Below are positions 11,441 to 21,755 of a stretch of 64,000 nucleotides of DNA, piece by piece (position 1 is the stretch's first letter; every line of letters begins with the position of its first letter). The notes under the pieces are model-generated. The model was not told the origin of the DNA. It made no database searches and saw only the letters and a program-made list of their open reading frames with translations. The position numbers and the translations under genes are program-made. This DNA is from Rhyacichthys aspro (Eukaryota > Chordata > Actinopteri > Gobiiformes > Rhyacichthyidae): NCBI GenBank assembly GCA_036850595.1, contig CM072159.1, positions 8,455,016 to 8,519,015 on the forward strand, given 5' to 3'.

Positions 11441-12854
11441 TATACAATGTTAATAGTTATCCACGTATAAGGATATGCAAACAAGAATCCTGAGAAATAT
11501 CACACATAGAAGATTCAAGTTCTGTGGAGATGAAGTATTTAAATGCTTATGGAATTTGGATGAATATTGGCAATTCAGTCACACCATGTTTAATGAGCCG
11601 GAGATAACTGCTGTTCTAATGGTGAAGTCAGAGCATAAATTGGTCCGGTGTTACTTTTTTAATGGAAAAACAAGCAGGAGAAGTCTACAGGCTGCTTTTG
11701 GGGGTTAGTGGTTGTCTAAGACACGGACGACATAAAGAAAATTCAGGCGGTGCCACTTTAAGTTGTCAACCGGGCTTTATTAACGAGATTTTTTTATGAG
11801 AGATGAGAATGTTGAGCCCGTACTGGAAGCTTTGGCCAATCACATGCTTACTATTATATGAGAGAAAGTGTCTATTCCAGCACTGGAAATGTCTGCTTAC
11901 ACGGAGAAACAGCGCCAAAAAGAAAAAACATAAATTGAGAAAAGAGAAGCAATATAGAAGGAATATTCAGGTAATGCTTTGTTAAAAAGAATAAAAAGGA
12001 AAGAGGGAAGAATTCATTTTCATGCGACATAACCGTACGAGAGCCTGGTGAGTAGGTCCCTTTTGGTGGAGGTAATGAAGGACTTAATGGAAAAAAAGGA
12101 ACAGAGTGACCAATTGCAAGTATTTAGTTGATGCAGGAAAAGAAAAGTGATTCCGGCTGGAGTTACATAGTGAACTGAGTCATAACATTAGGAGCAGCTA
12201 ACAGACATTAGTGACACAAGTGTCTTCTGCTGCAAACTCCAAAGAGAAGGAAAAAAAGAACAAAGTACATACAGAAGGCTTCCTCCAAAACATCAGGGAT
12301 ACTACACTAGAGGAAGAGTGGGGGTATTCAAAAAGGGAAAAATACACCAGTGTAATGGAAAGACAGTGTTGCTGTGACCACCCATTGGCTAAATCACTGT
12401 ATGTCGCTGCATGTCCTTTTGAAGAACAGCATCTTCCAGCATCACTACCATTTTGAAATATTTATGTCATCCTCATCATCACTTGATATGTTAAAACCAT
12501 GTTCTAGCATGAATTATAAAAGTGTGCCCAGTAGAAGCAATAGCCCCAGAACAGACTCTCAGTTGAGTCTTCAGTGAGTAACTTAAAGTTTTTGGTGATA
12601 TGACATGAAATATAAGAACTACAAAGTGAACAGACTCTGAGAAGGGAGACCTCTCTGAAGATACAAACACATTTGCTCATAAATATACAAATATACACAG
12701 CGGTTTAAGCTGTTTGTCTGACTTAGCTTGCCAACTTTCTTAAAGGAGCAGTAGAATTATTATATATTATATATTATTATATTCATTTTTATTCATTTGT
12801 TCATATGGACGATTTGTCAGTGACCTGGACACATCTATTTCTTGGCCTGTCTGT
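11441..12854. other. Unique non-coding DNA
   Basis: Purine-rich in 11900-12350 with a small AT-rich ATTATATAT patch near 12760. No gene recognised. Confidence 0.35.
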
Positions 12855-12932
12855 CCTTGATCGTCCTTCTGTGGCTCTCCCTGCGGTTTTTCTATGGGCT
12901 GTGTAAATAAAATTGAACTGAAATTGAATAGT
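12855..12932 (+). mobile_element. LINE/SINE 3' tail fragment
   Basis: GTGGCTCTCCCTGCGGTTTT followed by GTGTAAATAAAATTGAACTG and AAATTGAA resembles a common fish retroposon 3' end with a pentameric TTGAA-type tail. The interior seems deleted. Confidence 0.4.
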
Positions 12933-13542
12933 ATTTGTTCATAGCTCTTAGCACCAAGACCAACAGTTTAATGAATGCTCTAAACTGCTTACATTACTGT
13001 ATTTACCAAAGTTGTCTTTTATTTCCTGTATATCCTGTTCACTTTTTTCACAATCCAAACATAACCAGACCCACTGATGCTATACACACTTTGGGTCAGC
13101 TACGCCAGCACAATTTGGTACAAATGCAACAATAAACAATAAAATTCTGCCTTGAGACCATCAATGCAGCATCAGCGATGTAAACAGTGACATTATATGA
13201 GTACTGCACAAGTTGGGTTTCTATGAGTAAGATATATTTGAAGCACTGAACCTGGACGGACCATTTTCATGCATTTCACTTTATTAATGGACCAGTAAGT
13301 ATCCAGTGTGTCCACCGGAAACATGGCTGCAAGAGAAGTGCAAAATGTGACTCATTTTGGCATTAATTAAGATTTTGAATTCTGTTTTATGTTCCTTTCA
13401 TCTTGTATCATATAAATCGTTGTTTGCTAACGTTAACGCCACATCGACAGGTATTTGCAGAACTTTTTAAAGGCTCACCTGGCATTAACACAAAATACCA
13501 TCTGTTTTTGTTGATATCCATTTATATGTTGTCCATGTACAT

Positions 13543-13852
13543 ACGCTTCCCCGCCCCACAACGAGCAATTTCACACGCAATTGGGAAAAGAAAAGTGCCG
13601 GGAAGTCAAGTAAGAAAGAGGGTTGTTTGGAAATGCGAGAAAAAAACACACCATAGTAGAGAAGATGTTGCTTCTGTGGCGCAGTAATAAAGAGGTATAA
13701 GGACGAGTGCCCAACGTGAACTCACTCAAAATGCGTCGAAGCGGACAAAATCAAAAGCAATTGTGTCTTAACAGAATAGGCTTCGGGTTCATTTGGAGAA
13801 ACGACTTGGTTTTAGAGGTTAGAAAGCAAAATCCATTGGCTGACCCATGTTG
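13543..13852. repeat. Local duplication, copy 2
   Basis: Direct-orientation copy of 9804-10112, about 3.74 kb away. It keeps the sequence around the candidate donor, but GTAAGC has become GTCAGC, so that splice site is lost. Flanking sequence differs at both ends. The 94-residue ORF starting at 13403 runs into it by chance. Confidence 0.9.
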
Positions 13853-13964
13853 TCCTTACCCCAAGTCAACATTAACACTGAGCTGACATGGTTCAGTGCA
13901 GTAAACAAGGACATTTTTCTCAAGTTAAAATACTCATCCAAAGAGGATATATAGCCTATATTAT

Positions 13965-14080
13965 TCATTCATTCTTTCATTCATTTTTTCCACTTATTCC
14001 CATTAGACTGGAGCCTGTCTCAGCAACTTTAGGCCTTAGGTGGTTCACCGTGGACAATGACCAGTTGGTAGCCTGGCTAG
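13965..14080 (-). mobile_element. SINE 3' fragment
   Basis: Repeated ATTCATTC, then TGGAGCCTGTCTCAGCAAC and GGTGGTTCACCGTGGACAAT, is a degenerate reverse copy of the 3' part of the family at 3199-3505. Confidence 0.45.
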
Positions 14081-14344
14081 CCTGTATTATGAAGACTTAC
14101 TATGTTGTGTTATATATGTTATATTTTATAGAGCTTACATTATTATAGGTCTTATATCACATCCATGTGTCTGGGTGTAGTGGTGCCTCCTTTCTTAGAG
14201 TCATAACCACAGCCATGCCCCTTACCCCTTCCTTTGATGGACCAAAGAGAAATGGGATTGGGCCTAACTTTCAAAATAACAAAGCGTCAACAAACAGTAG
14301 AAGAATAATGTTTCACGCGGTAATCACCAGAAAAACCTCTGAAA

Positions 14345-14420
14345 GAAAGTTTGTGGTTGTCTGTCAATGTTTGTCTCTAAGTTTTGAGACCAACTGAGGC
14401 CCAAAGTAGCTTGGATGTTC
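14345..14420 (+). mobile_element. SINE body fragment
   Basis: GTGGTTGTCTGTCAATGTTT followed by GTCTCTAAGTTTTGAGACCA and ACTGAGG parallels 3370-3425 of the better copy. Confidence 0.45.
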
Positions 14421-15009
14421 TGGTGGTGGGTGTTTCCTTGCCTTAGCTTCCAATTGAGGCTTAATTTAATCAACGCTCATCTTCAATGGGCTGCAGAAGC
14501 ACAACAAGTCATACTGGTGTTGGTCCGGCTGCAGGAGTCTAAACTGGTAGTCATGAAACAGCTGTAGCCCCATCTCCCACATTCATCCTTACACGAGCTA
14601 GATTTGACGTCTTAAGCCTCGTTTTTCTGTGAAGAAAGCGACTTCCACCCCTAGATGTGTTGTTGACAAGCTGTTAACACATTTATATCTTCTGACTGAG
14701 TTTGTAAGTGGTGGCCTCAAACTCTCTGTAGCCTGTGTAGATATGCAATCATCTTTTCAAATACATGTATTATCCCTAAGTGCATTAACTGCCATCAAAA
14801 AGAAGTCAGCTTGGTCATCTGCCAGCTTGGTGTTGTAAACAGGTAGATGTCAGCTTTGTATGTATAACACACACCCTGCAGACACCTGACATATATGAAC
14901 ACAAAGGTCAGAAGAGAGTCTGAACGTGATTCTCTTGACATTATCCACAAATCTTATATGAGAGGGGTTTATGTCAACAGAGTGCAGTGTGTTTAGCACC
15001 ATCTCATAT
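14421..15009. other. Unique non-coding DNA
   Basis: Nothing recognised. Confidence 0.35.
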
Positions 15010-15135
15010 GCCTAATTTTCACTGGAGCAGTACAGTGTGGGTTTGGTCAGCACAGTTAAGTTTCTATCACTTAAAGGGGCCCAAAGTGTCCCCAAAAAGT
15101 GTGCTGTACCACTGCAGGGACACTTTGGCCCCTGG
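15010..15135 (+). mobile_element. Foldback MITE, copy 1
   Basis: Begins TTTTCACTGGAGCAGTACAG and contains inverted arms at 15076-15093 (GGGGCCCAAAGTGTCCCC) and 15117-15132 (GGGACACTTTGGCCCC). It aligns along its length with the reverse complement of 31008-31126. No coding capacity; superfamily unknown. Confidence 0.7.
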
Positions 15136-16437
15136 TCCCAAGCATGTAGTCTGCTTTTGAAAAGGTGGGACTAAACACTGCAGTCTGTTGATTGGACAAT
15201 AGATAATCTTCACTCAAGTGAAAACAAGAAGCAAAAGGAAAACATAAAACAAAGCTAGAACTTATAAGTGTGAGATCAAGTCAGTGTTGTACGGCTTTCG
15301 CTTCACACTTAAAAGTGCATTAATCCTCGCATTGCATTATACACAGGTAGAACTTGTGGCATTTTAGTAAGTCCCTAAGAAACAGGAGTTGGCTCAGCTT
15401 TGTGAATTTGTAGCTGGAAACAATGTACTGTTTACTGCAGCAGCAGATAACTATACCTCCAGCCTTTTTGCACTGATATACAGCTTGAGTTCACTCAGAA
15501 ATCCATATGTAACAGCAAACCTTTCTATTTCTTCAGAATTCTCATATTGTTCTCTTTCTTTACATTTTAACAAAGCATAAACAAAGCAAACCCAACTACA
15601 ATACAAACCTGACAATCTGCAGGTGAGAACAGAAGGAAAAGAGAATGACAGAAGGTTTTGTCTGGTTGTATTGCTGTAAACTGTCATCCTTTAAAGACAC
15701 TGTTGCAAGTAGATGCAACTATCAACTTGTAGTGTCATGAATCTTTACTTTGAACTTTTACTTTACTTTCTCTTGCACTTGTGTTTTCAATTGGAATAGC
15801 ACAGCCGGTGGTGCTGTAGTTATAAATCTGCCTTTGTGCTACCTGTAAATGCAGTGTTTCATTTCATGCCCACTGCTCATTGACTTTGACAAGTAGGTTC
15901 TTGAGAAAAAGCTTTCTACTTCATGGCTTTATTGAAGTGTGGCATGAGGTAATGTTAAATTCATTCTCACGTCCAAATTTACACCAAAGCATCAGCAGCA
16001 GCAGCAGTGCGTAAGTGCAGCGTAGCTGCATACGTGTATGAACCGCTTTCTGTTTCAATGAGTCTGACAATTCACACCAGCAACAGCATACAAGCGTAAC
16101 AAGCAGCATGCTCTCCACTCAGGATAGGTTGGAGTTCTATTTTTCAAGAGTGTCTGCGTCAATTTACAAGGCTACAGCAGAGGAAACACAGGAAGTAGAC
16201 ACAAAGTGTCAAAATAAACAAAAATAAAAACTTTCTAGTAGCAGAGCAGTGCCGAAAACATAGTGCATCACTTCCAGAACTTCAGTGAATGTTTGACAAT
16301 GAACGACAAAAGGTTCATTCTCAAAGTGGAGAAGTTTAATATAATATACCACACCAAACACCAATTTTACAGGACAACGTAAAGAAGAAGGCATGTTTCT
16401 TTCCTACTCTTAAGTTAAATATAAATAGGCAAAAGAA
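15136..16437. other. Unique non-coding DNA
   Basis: Short chance ORFs only. A small run of AGC triplets occurs near 15991. Confidence 0.35.
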
Positions 16438-16789
16438 AGAGAAAAGTTTTTGGACACCCTTAAAATTCTTTCTAAAACTTAAATCATGAAATTTTTGTGG
16501 AAAAATCTTTTTTTGTGTGTGTTTTAAAAGGTGTGGCTGCATTTGACACAAACAAATACAACTTATGTATTTTGTTTGTTGTTTACAAAACAAAACTAAA
16601 TTCTTGACAGTGTCAATATATCAGTTCTCAGTATTGTCAGTATCAAAGTCAACAAATAACATAATAATAATGTGTTTCAAAACTGAACAAAAAATAAACA
16701 AAAAAAAGCACTTGAAGACCATGAGAGTGATTCTTAATGCAATTTTTCACAAATACATGTGGTGTCCAAAAAACCTTTTCCCACCACTG
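16438..16789. mobile_element. Tc1/mariner-like MITE, left end decayed
   Basis: The right end read inward is CAGTGGTGGGAAAAGGTTTT followed by TTGGACACC, flanked by TA (16790-16791). The left end near 16438 has the matching AGAAAAGTTTTTGGACACCC but has lost the outer CAGTGGTG. The interior is AT-rich and non-coding. TIR plus TA flank fits a non-autonomous Tc1/mariner element. Confidence 0.65.
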
Positions 16790-17229
16790 TAGAGTTAATT
16801 ATATTCTATTCTAGAAAGAAAACAGCCTCACTGTCCTCAGTGGGACACAGCTAATGGCACCTCTACAGTAAATGTCCGTTTCTAAAAAGTGCATGTTGGA
16901 GATTATTCAGTTCATTTCACTCATATCACACTTGTGTATTTCTGGCCTGGGGGTAGAAGTGTGAACAGCAGTTTTTATTAAAAGGAGTGTGTCAGTGAGT
17001 GAGTGTCTGCACAAATGTTGTTATCATAGAGAGTTCATCCTATAACACCATTGTAGAAGTTGTTTGCGTCTCTTGATGTAAAACAAAAGTATGAAAGCAA
17101 AAAAGATACACCTATTTTAGCGTTGACTCTCTTGTTATATTTTCTTCCTGTACATTTCAACAGACTAGGTAAGATCTCTGGATATTGGGGACGACAACAT
17201 ATGAGACTAAAGTCCCCTTCGGCAGCACT
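16790..17229. other. Unique non-coding DNA
   Basis: Nothing recognised. Confidence 0.3.
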
Positions 17230-17765
17230 AGACCATTAAATTGGTTACTTGAGAATTCTTAGAATGCCCGGACTAACATGGGTTACTTTTCCCACCTCAA
17301 CCTGGCAGCACCTGATCACATTGGTGTTGGCAGCCAGCCCAGGTCTGAGGCAGCTACTGAGTCAGTGGCTCGAGTGATAGAGCGACTGAAGAGGAGGAGT
17401 GGGGGGGGCAAGAGAAAAATCATAGGTGATTTAAGCCCTTCCCTTCGTCTCTGCGGATGGGGGAAGAGTGAGATCACTGGCAAAAAAGATTGATGAGCTT
17501 CCTGCCTCCGTTTGGACCCAGTGGGAATATTTTAAATGCAGTTATATGCTTCATAGAGTCTTGGTATTGGTGAATGCACTGTGCACTACAATCACTCCTG
17601 AAGGGGTTTGATACAAGCATCCACAGGGAATCTGAACCATCAACTTTAAGGAAGCTGTCTGCTGTTTCTGTTAAAAGAGATAAGAGATAATCCACATAAA
17701 TCTCTTGGTCCACAAGAAGGAAACACAGCAGGATGTACAAAATAAAGCTTAGTAGATACACAGGT
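17230..17765 (+). mobile_element. LINE 5' fragment (endonuclease-domain start), decayed
   Basis: Frame-shifted plus-strand peptides include a basic segment ERLKRRSGGGKRK (about 17380-17420), VRSLAKKIDELPA (about 17468-17506), and a broken continuation with CFIESW (about 17548-17565). This order resembles the start of the apurinic endonuclease domain of fish CR1/L2-like LINEs, where a basic linker precedes the KxDEL segment and a TETW-like motif. There is no intact frame. A LINE relic is the best reading; the uppermost ORF of 71 residues should not be taken as a gene. Confidence 0.48.
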
Positions 17766-17797
17766 ATGCATTGTTTCTAACACTAGAAACAATGCAT
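17766..17797. repeat. Perfect 14-bp inverted repeat
   Basis: ATGCATTGTTTCTA, spacer ACAC, then its exact reverse complement TAGAAACAATGCAT. It directly abuts the decayed LINE fragment. Confidence 0.9.
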
Positions 17798-18339
17798 GTG
17801 GCTCAGATGCAGTGAACAATAGTGTTTATCTTCTCCCATAGCCATTCATTATACCACACTTACACTGTTTCTTAATTACAAGGTTTTTCGACAAAATTCA
17901 AACTGTTACACAATGCATTCAAACCTTCCAGATAGCCCACTGTGACTCTACATCAGTGTCCATTAAATTTATCTTACTTTTGTTATAATAATATATTTGT
18001 TGTGTGTAACTAATGTGTGTAAAATGTAACAGAATTATCAACTTTGTCCCTGGGTCAGATTCCGGTTTAAAATGTCCCAAATACAGTAAAAGGCACAGAA
18101 TGATATAAAATCCCAAACACAAAACCTTATAATGTTACCCTAAAAGTGCAATATTTTAGTTAATTGTCATCACTGAGTCAAGACAAATTTGTATATTTTT
18201 GTAGTAAACAGACAGAATAATCCAAAATTAAAAAGTTGTATCTTTACTGATACTATCTGTACAAACCATTAAAATGCAGGTGGGAATATGGAGCTGCATT
18301 ATATTAATTTGTTGGAGGCCAATAAATTGGAGCAGCAGG
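17798..18339. other. AT-rich non-coding DNA upstream of the gypsy relic
   Basis: No LTR was recognised by eye. Contains no gene. Confidence 0.3.
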
Positions 18340-18907
18340 CATCAACCCAAATCTTCGGACTTTTACGTGAACAGAAACATTCATTTGGTTCCCCTGTTCA
18401 ATGAAAGAATGTGGATAAATATTTCACAATGTTTGAAAGTGTTGCACAATCACTTAAACGTCAGAGAGAGTTGTGGACACTGTCACTTCAGTGTATTCTG
18501 TTTGGGAATAAGCAGGAAACAAATGCATCACTGTCAGCAGAAGACAGTCTTGATTTTGATCAAGTTAAAACTGCTATCGTCCTAATTTACCCGCTAGAGC
18601 CTGAGGAATACAGGCAAATCAGATCAGATTTATGTTGAATTTGTCAGTCTAAGCTGTTGTTTAGGTTGATGAGTACCTGTTAATGCACAAGTCTATCTTT
18701 GTGGTGCACCCATTTGGTTTTAGGAAAGCTGATAGAACTAATGCTAATACTGGAGATGCTGTGAAATGTGGGTGTCCACACTCTGAGGCTGTGACATGCT
18801 TTGTCTCTGGTAAGGTTGAAATTGAATCAGACACAGCTAAACCAAAGGCTAATGATAATGTCACATGATTCTTTTGTAAAAAGAAGGGCCATATCCTCGC
18901 TGACTGT
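18340..18907 (+). pseudogene. gag-like pseudogene with broken zinc knuckle
   Basis: A helical, Leu/Glu-rich capsid-like segment (FESVAQSLKRQRELW at 18429-18473) is followed after frame changes by a nucleocapsid-type knuckle. In the frame that contains CKKKGHILADC the first cysteine codon of the CX2CX4HX4C motif reads TGA (18866-18868), while C, H and C remain at 18875, 18890 and 18905. This suggests a TGT or TGC cysteine mutated to stop. The start of gag is not defined. Confidence 0.7.
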
Positions 18908-19025
18908 CACATGTGGAAGAAAAAGAACATTAAACAAGTCGCTTTGATTTAGACTCTGATCCAGGTTAATGAGTCAGTGTTGACTGATGTGACAATGTGA
19001 TTATGTTGACTTTAAGCCTTTTGTA

Positions 19026-19319
19026 ATGGATGGTAATAATAAAATATTGAGGGATACTGCAACCTCTCAGTCTTTTATTCTTGGTGGAGTTTTGCCGATA
19101 ACCAACAAAACAGCTGCTGGTAATGTCACTGTGCGTGGGTTTACCCTCGAGACCTCGATGTTACTCACATCTGCATACTGCATAAAACTGCGCTCCAGTT
19201 GGACCTGTGGTCTGATGATGCTGTTGGTGTGCTTTCCTGTCAACGGAGTGTTTGTGATAATGGGGAATGATTCAGCGGGACAACCACAGCCCAGATATAT
19301 TTGCTCGAAACTATCCTGA
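19026..19319 (+). pseudogene. Retrotransposon protease pseudogene
   Basis: A 97-codon ORF carries the aspartic protease active-site context LRDTATSQSFI at residues 8-18, with the family's usual D-T-G here reading D-T-A. Near the end (19252-19281) VIMGNDSAG resembles the second conserved block of this protease, but the reading frame between them is disturbed. A homologous piece exists at 52400-52860. It would have cut the polyprotein in an active element; loss of the glycine and the frame breaks make it inactive. Confidence 0.7.
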
Positions 19320-19589
19320 TGTTTTTACATCTTGTGCTGTTACATATGCTGCTTCTAAGCGAAAAAGTGAATGACGACATTGACTGAAGTGGTACATTTC
19401 AGAGTGGTGCTTGCTTTAACTCTGGTTTGTTTTGTGAAAACAAAGCAAAAATGACACCTGTTGACTCAACGGTTGACTCTGAACATGTCACTATGTCACA
19501 TGCGGCAGGATTTAGTTAACGAGCAACAGAAAGATGATACTTGATCATCCCTGTCTGAACAACTTACGAGTGATGAAAACATTAAAAAT

Positions 19590-20330
19590 GTGTCTTCAGG
19601 TTACTTTTTAAGTGACAACATTCTCGTGTGTAAATGGATAATGAGACATGTTTCTGCTGGAAATGAGTGGTGTAGTGTGACCCAGATTGTTGTTCCGGTG
19701 CCATACAGAAGACAAATTCTATCACTAGCTCATGACAACCCTTTTTTTGGTCACCTAGCGGTTAGGAAAACATATGACCGCATTTTGAGGCATTCTTTTG
19801 GCCAGGCTTAAAGAAAGATGTGGGACATTATGCAAAATCTTTTTATGTGTGCCAAATAGCAGGAAAGCCAAAGCAAACCAGCTCCTCTGTGTCCAATTCC
19901 TGTTGTTGGTGAGTCGTTTGAGCGGGTCTTGGTTGATTGAGTCTTGGAAAGTTAAAGTGTTTCCCCTGTGTAAAATCTCATCTCTAAAATCTCTTTGCGC
20001 ACACCATGCGCGGGCCACTGCAACTCCTGAAAGACCAGTGGTTGAATGAAGAGACAAAACAAAATCTCTTGGACTTCCTCAGTGCATTTCGGTGCAGGCT
20101 CCACATGTGAGCTCACGAAAGAAAACCTTGAGTGTGCACAAACCAAGATGAAAGGGTGGTTTGATAAGCAGGCTAAAAGTAGAGAGCTGCTGATAAAGTT
20201 CTGGTCCTGTTACCGATTCCTGGCTGTAGCCTACAGGCCCATCACAGTGGTTCTTATGTGATTAAAAGCAAAGTTGTTGACAGTTGGTGTAGATTCCACC
20301 CCTGACTGCGGTCATGGCACGCCTTTGCCA
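19590..20330 (+). pseudogene. Integrase pseudogene, core deleted, upstream of RT
   Basis: The N-terminal H-H-C-C zinc-binding pattern is visible across a frameshift: LAHDNPFFGHL (19728-19760), then GHYAKSFYVCQ (19825-19857). After a first-aspartate-like VLVD at about 19928-19939 most of the catalytic core is missing. The C-terminal part resumes with NLLDFLSAF (20068-20094) and ends in a GPY-module-like segment (VLVLLPIPG, then HHSGSY, about 20197-20258). This C-terminal module is typical of Ty3/gypsy integrases and shows the piece is a true integrase end lying before RT. Confidence 0.65.
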
Positions 20331-20699
20331 TCTAAACATGTTAAAACCTTGCTTTGACCGAAATGACAGGTCCTTATTGCAGACACTGAAGATCCTGCAG
20401 CATTTCTCAGTGTCAGTGGTACTGAGCACCGTACCCCCTTAAGGCCTGTCTGGGAGCTGTCCAGTGCTGAACGCTGTGAGCTGTGCATCAGTCTGGCAGC
20501 GGGCAAACAGGAGCTGTCCGGTGCTGAACTTAAAAATGATACTTGGTCCGGTGCTTTGACACAGGGTAGATTTTCCAACTCTGTGGCTTTACAAAACTTG
20601 CCAGTCTCAGCAGATTGATATAGCGAATTTACGTTAGCCCAGTAGCTCACTGATGCCGATGTGCCCTCTCAGACGCATTTGCTCAGTCACGACATCAAT

Positions 20700-21290
20700 G
20701 TGTGAAACAACATCCATATCGAGTTAATCCAGACAAACGTGGCAGTCTGAAAAAAACAAGTTGAATATATGTTGCAACATGGCATAGTGGAAATAAGCTG
20801 TAGTGTGTGGCGTTCACTCTGCTTGTTGACTATTAAAGCTAATGGTGATGACTGCTTTTGTACAGCCTTCAGGAAGGTTAACGGTGTAATGAAGCCGACT
20901 GTTATCCTCTTCCACAAATGGAAGATTGTGTGGATCATGTTTGATGTCACAAAGCTAGATTTACTACAAGGATACCGGCAGGTCGCGCCAAAGAGTTTTC
21001 AGCTTTTGTTACACCTGATGACATCCTTCAGTATTTGGTTATGGCCTTTGGCATGTGTAATGAGCCAGCCACATTTCAGTGAAGCCTACCTGGATGACTT
21101 GGTGGTTTGTTCATCCTCGTGGGTAGAGCGCATGGCACATTTAGATGAGGGGTTTAAGCGTCTAAGTGAGACCAAATTAACAGCAAACCCATCAAAATGT
21201 GTGTTTGGACAAGCAACAGTGACCTATCTTGGAAAAGGGTTGGGTGAGGTGAAGTGCATCCAGTTACAGATAAAGTTGTCCCTGTTCCAC
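20700..21290 (+). pseudogene. Reverse-transcriptase pseudogene
   Basis: The domain begins with HPYRVNPDKRGSLKK (about 20707-20751) and continues with FCTAFRKVNGV (20856-20888), VTKLDLLQGY (20946-20975) and the catalytic YLDD box (21087-21098, AYLDDLVV). YLGK follows at about 21225-21236. Between 21060 and 21084 roughly 20-30 residues expected before YLDD are missing, and several upstream codons are frameshifted. The longest frame is 183 codons (20769-21320). The fold resembles Ty3/gypsy polymerases. Confidence 0.8.
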
Positions 21291-21377
21291 CCAACCGTAC
21301 ATAGTTGCGCCGTTATTTAGCCATGGTGGGTTATCACAGGGGTTTTCGGTAAGAACTTTTCAGCTGTTGCCACTCTG

Positions 21378-21700
21378 TTGACTGACCTCCTCAGCCCTAA
21401 AGTTGATTTTTGTTGGACTGATGTGTGCCAGTCTGCCTTTGACCAAATAAGAAGTCTACTCGTTTCTGCTCCAGTCCTTGCTGCGCCTCATTTTGACCAA
21501 TCGTTTAAATTGACTGTTGACGCGTGCGATTTTGGCGTCAGTGCTGTCTCCTGTTTTATATTTTAAAAAAAAACCTCTTCATAGAAAAGGAAGAGGTAAT
21601 GGCTCTTGAACACTTTGAGGTTTATGTGGGTGGATCTAACGTGTCTGTGGTTGTTTCTTGTATCTTTCTCGAACTGCATGCGCAAATAAAAACCCTTGCC
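21378..21700 (+). pseudogene. RNase H pseudogene fragment
   Basis: LLSPKVDFCWTD, then FDQIRSLLVSAPVLAAP and FKLTVDACDFGVSAV (to about 21545), form the tether and first beta strands of a retroelement RNase H, with the first catalytic-type Asp in TVDACD. A frameshift near 21562 precedes EEVMALEHFEVYVGG. The rest of the domain and any 3' LTR are absent. Confidence 0.72.
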
Positions 21701-21755
21701 TCATATGTTATGTTCCCCTTTAGTGTATCGGGGGATCGTAACAAAAAGCAGCACT

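Larger units (their letters stand above)
18340..21755 (+). mobile_element. Ty3/gypsy LTR-retrotransposon relic, order gag-PR-IN-RT-RNase H
   Basis: A single plus-strand series of broken retroelement domains covers about 3.4 kb. In order: gag-like region (18340-18870), CCHC zinc knuckle (18866-18907), aspartic protease (19020-19290), integrase N-terminal zinc-binding region (19725-19860) and C-terminal domain (20180-20330), reverse transcriptase (20700-21290), RNase H start (21378-21680). Stops, frameshifts and deletions break every domain. Flanking LTRs were not found. Integrase before RT differs from the usual Ty3/gypsy order but matches the Gmr1-like group described in deuterostomes (established knowledge). 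It is a fossil with no coding ability. Confidence 0.82.
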
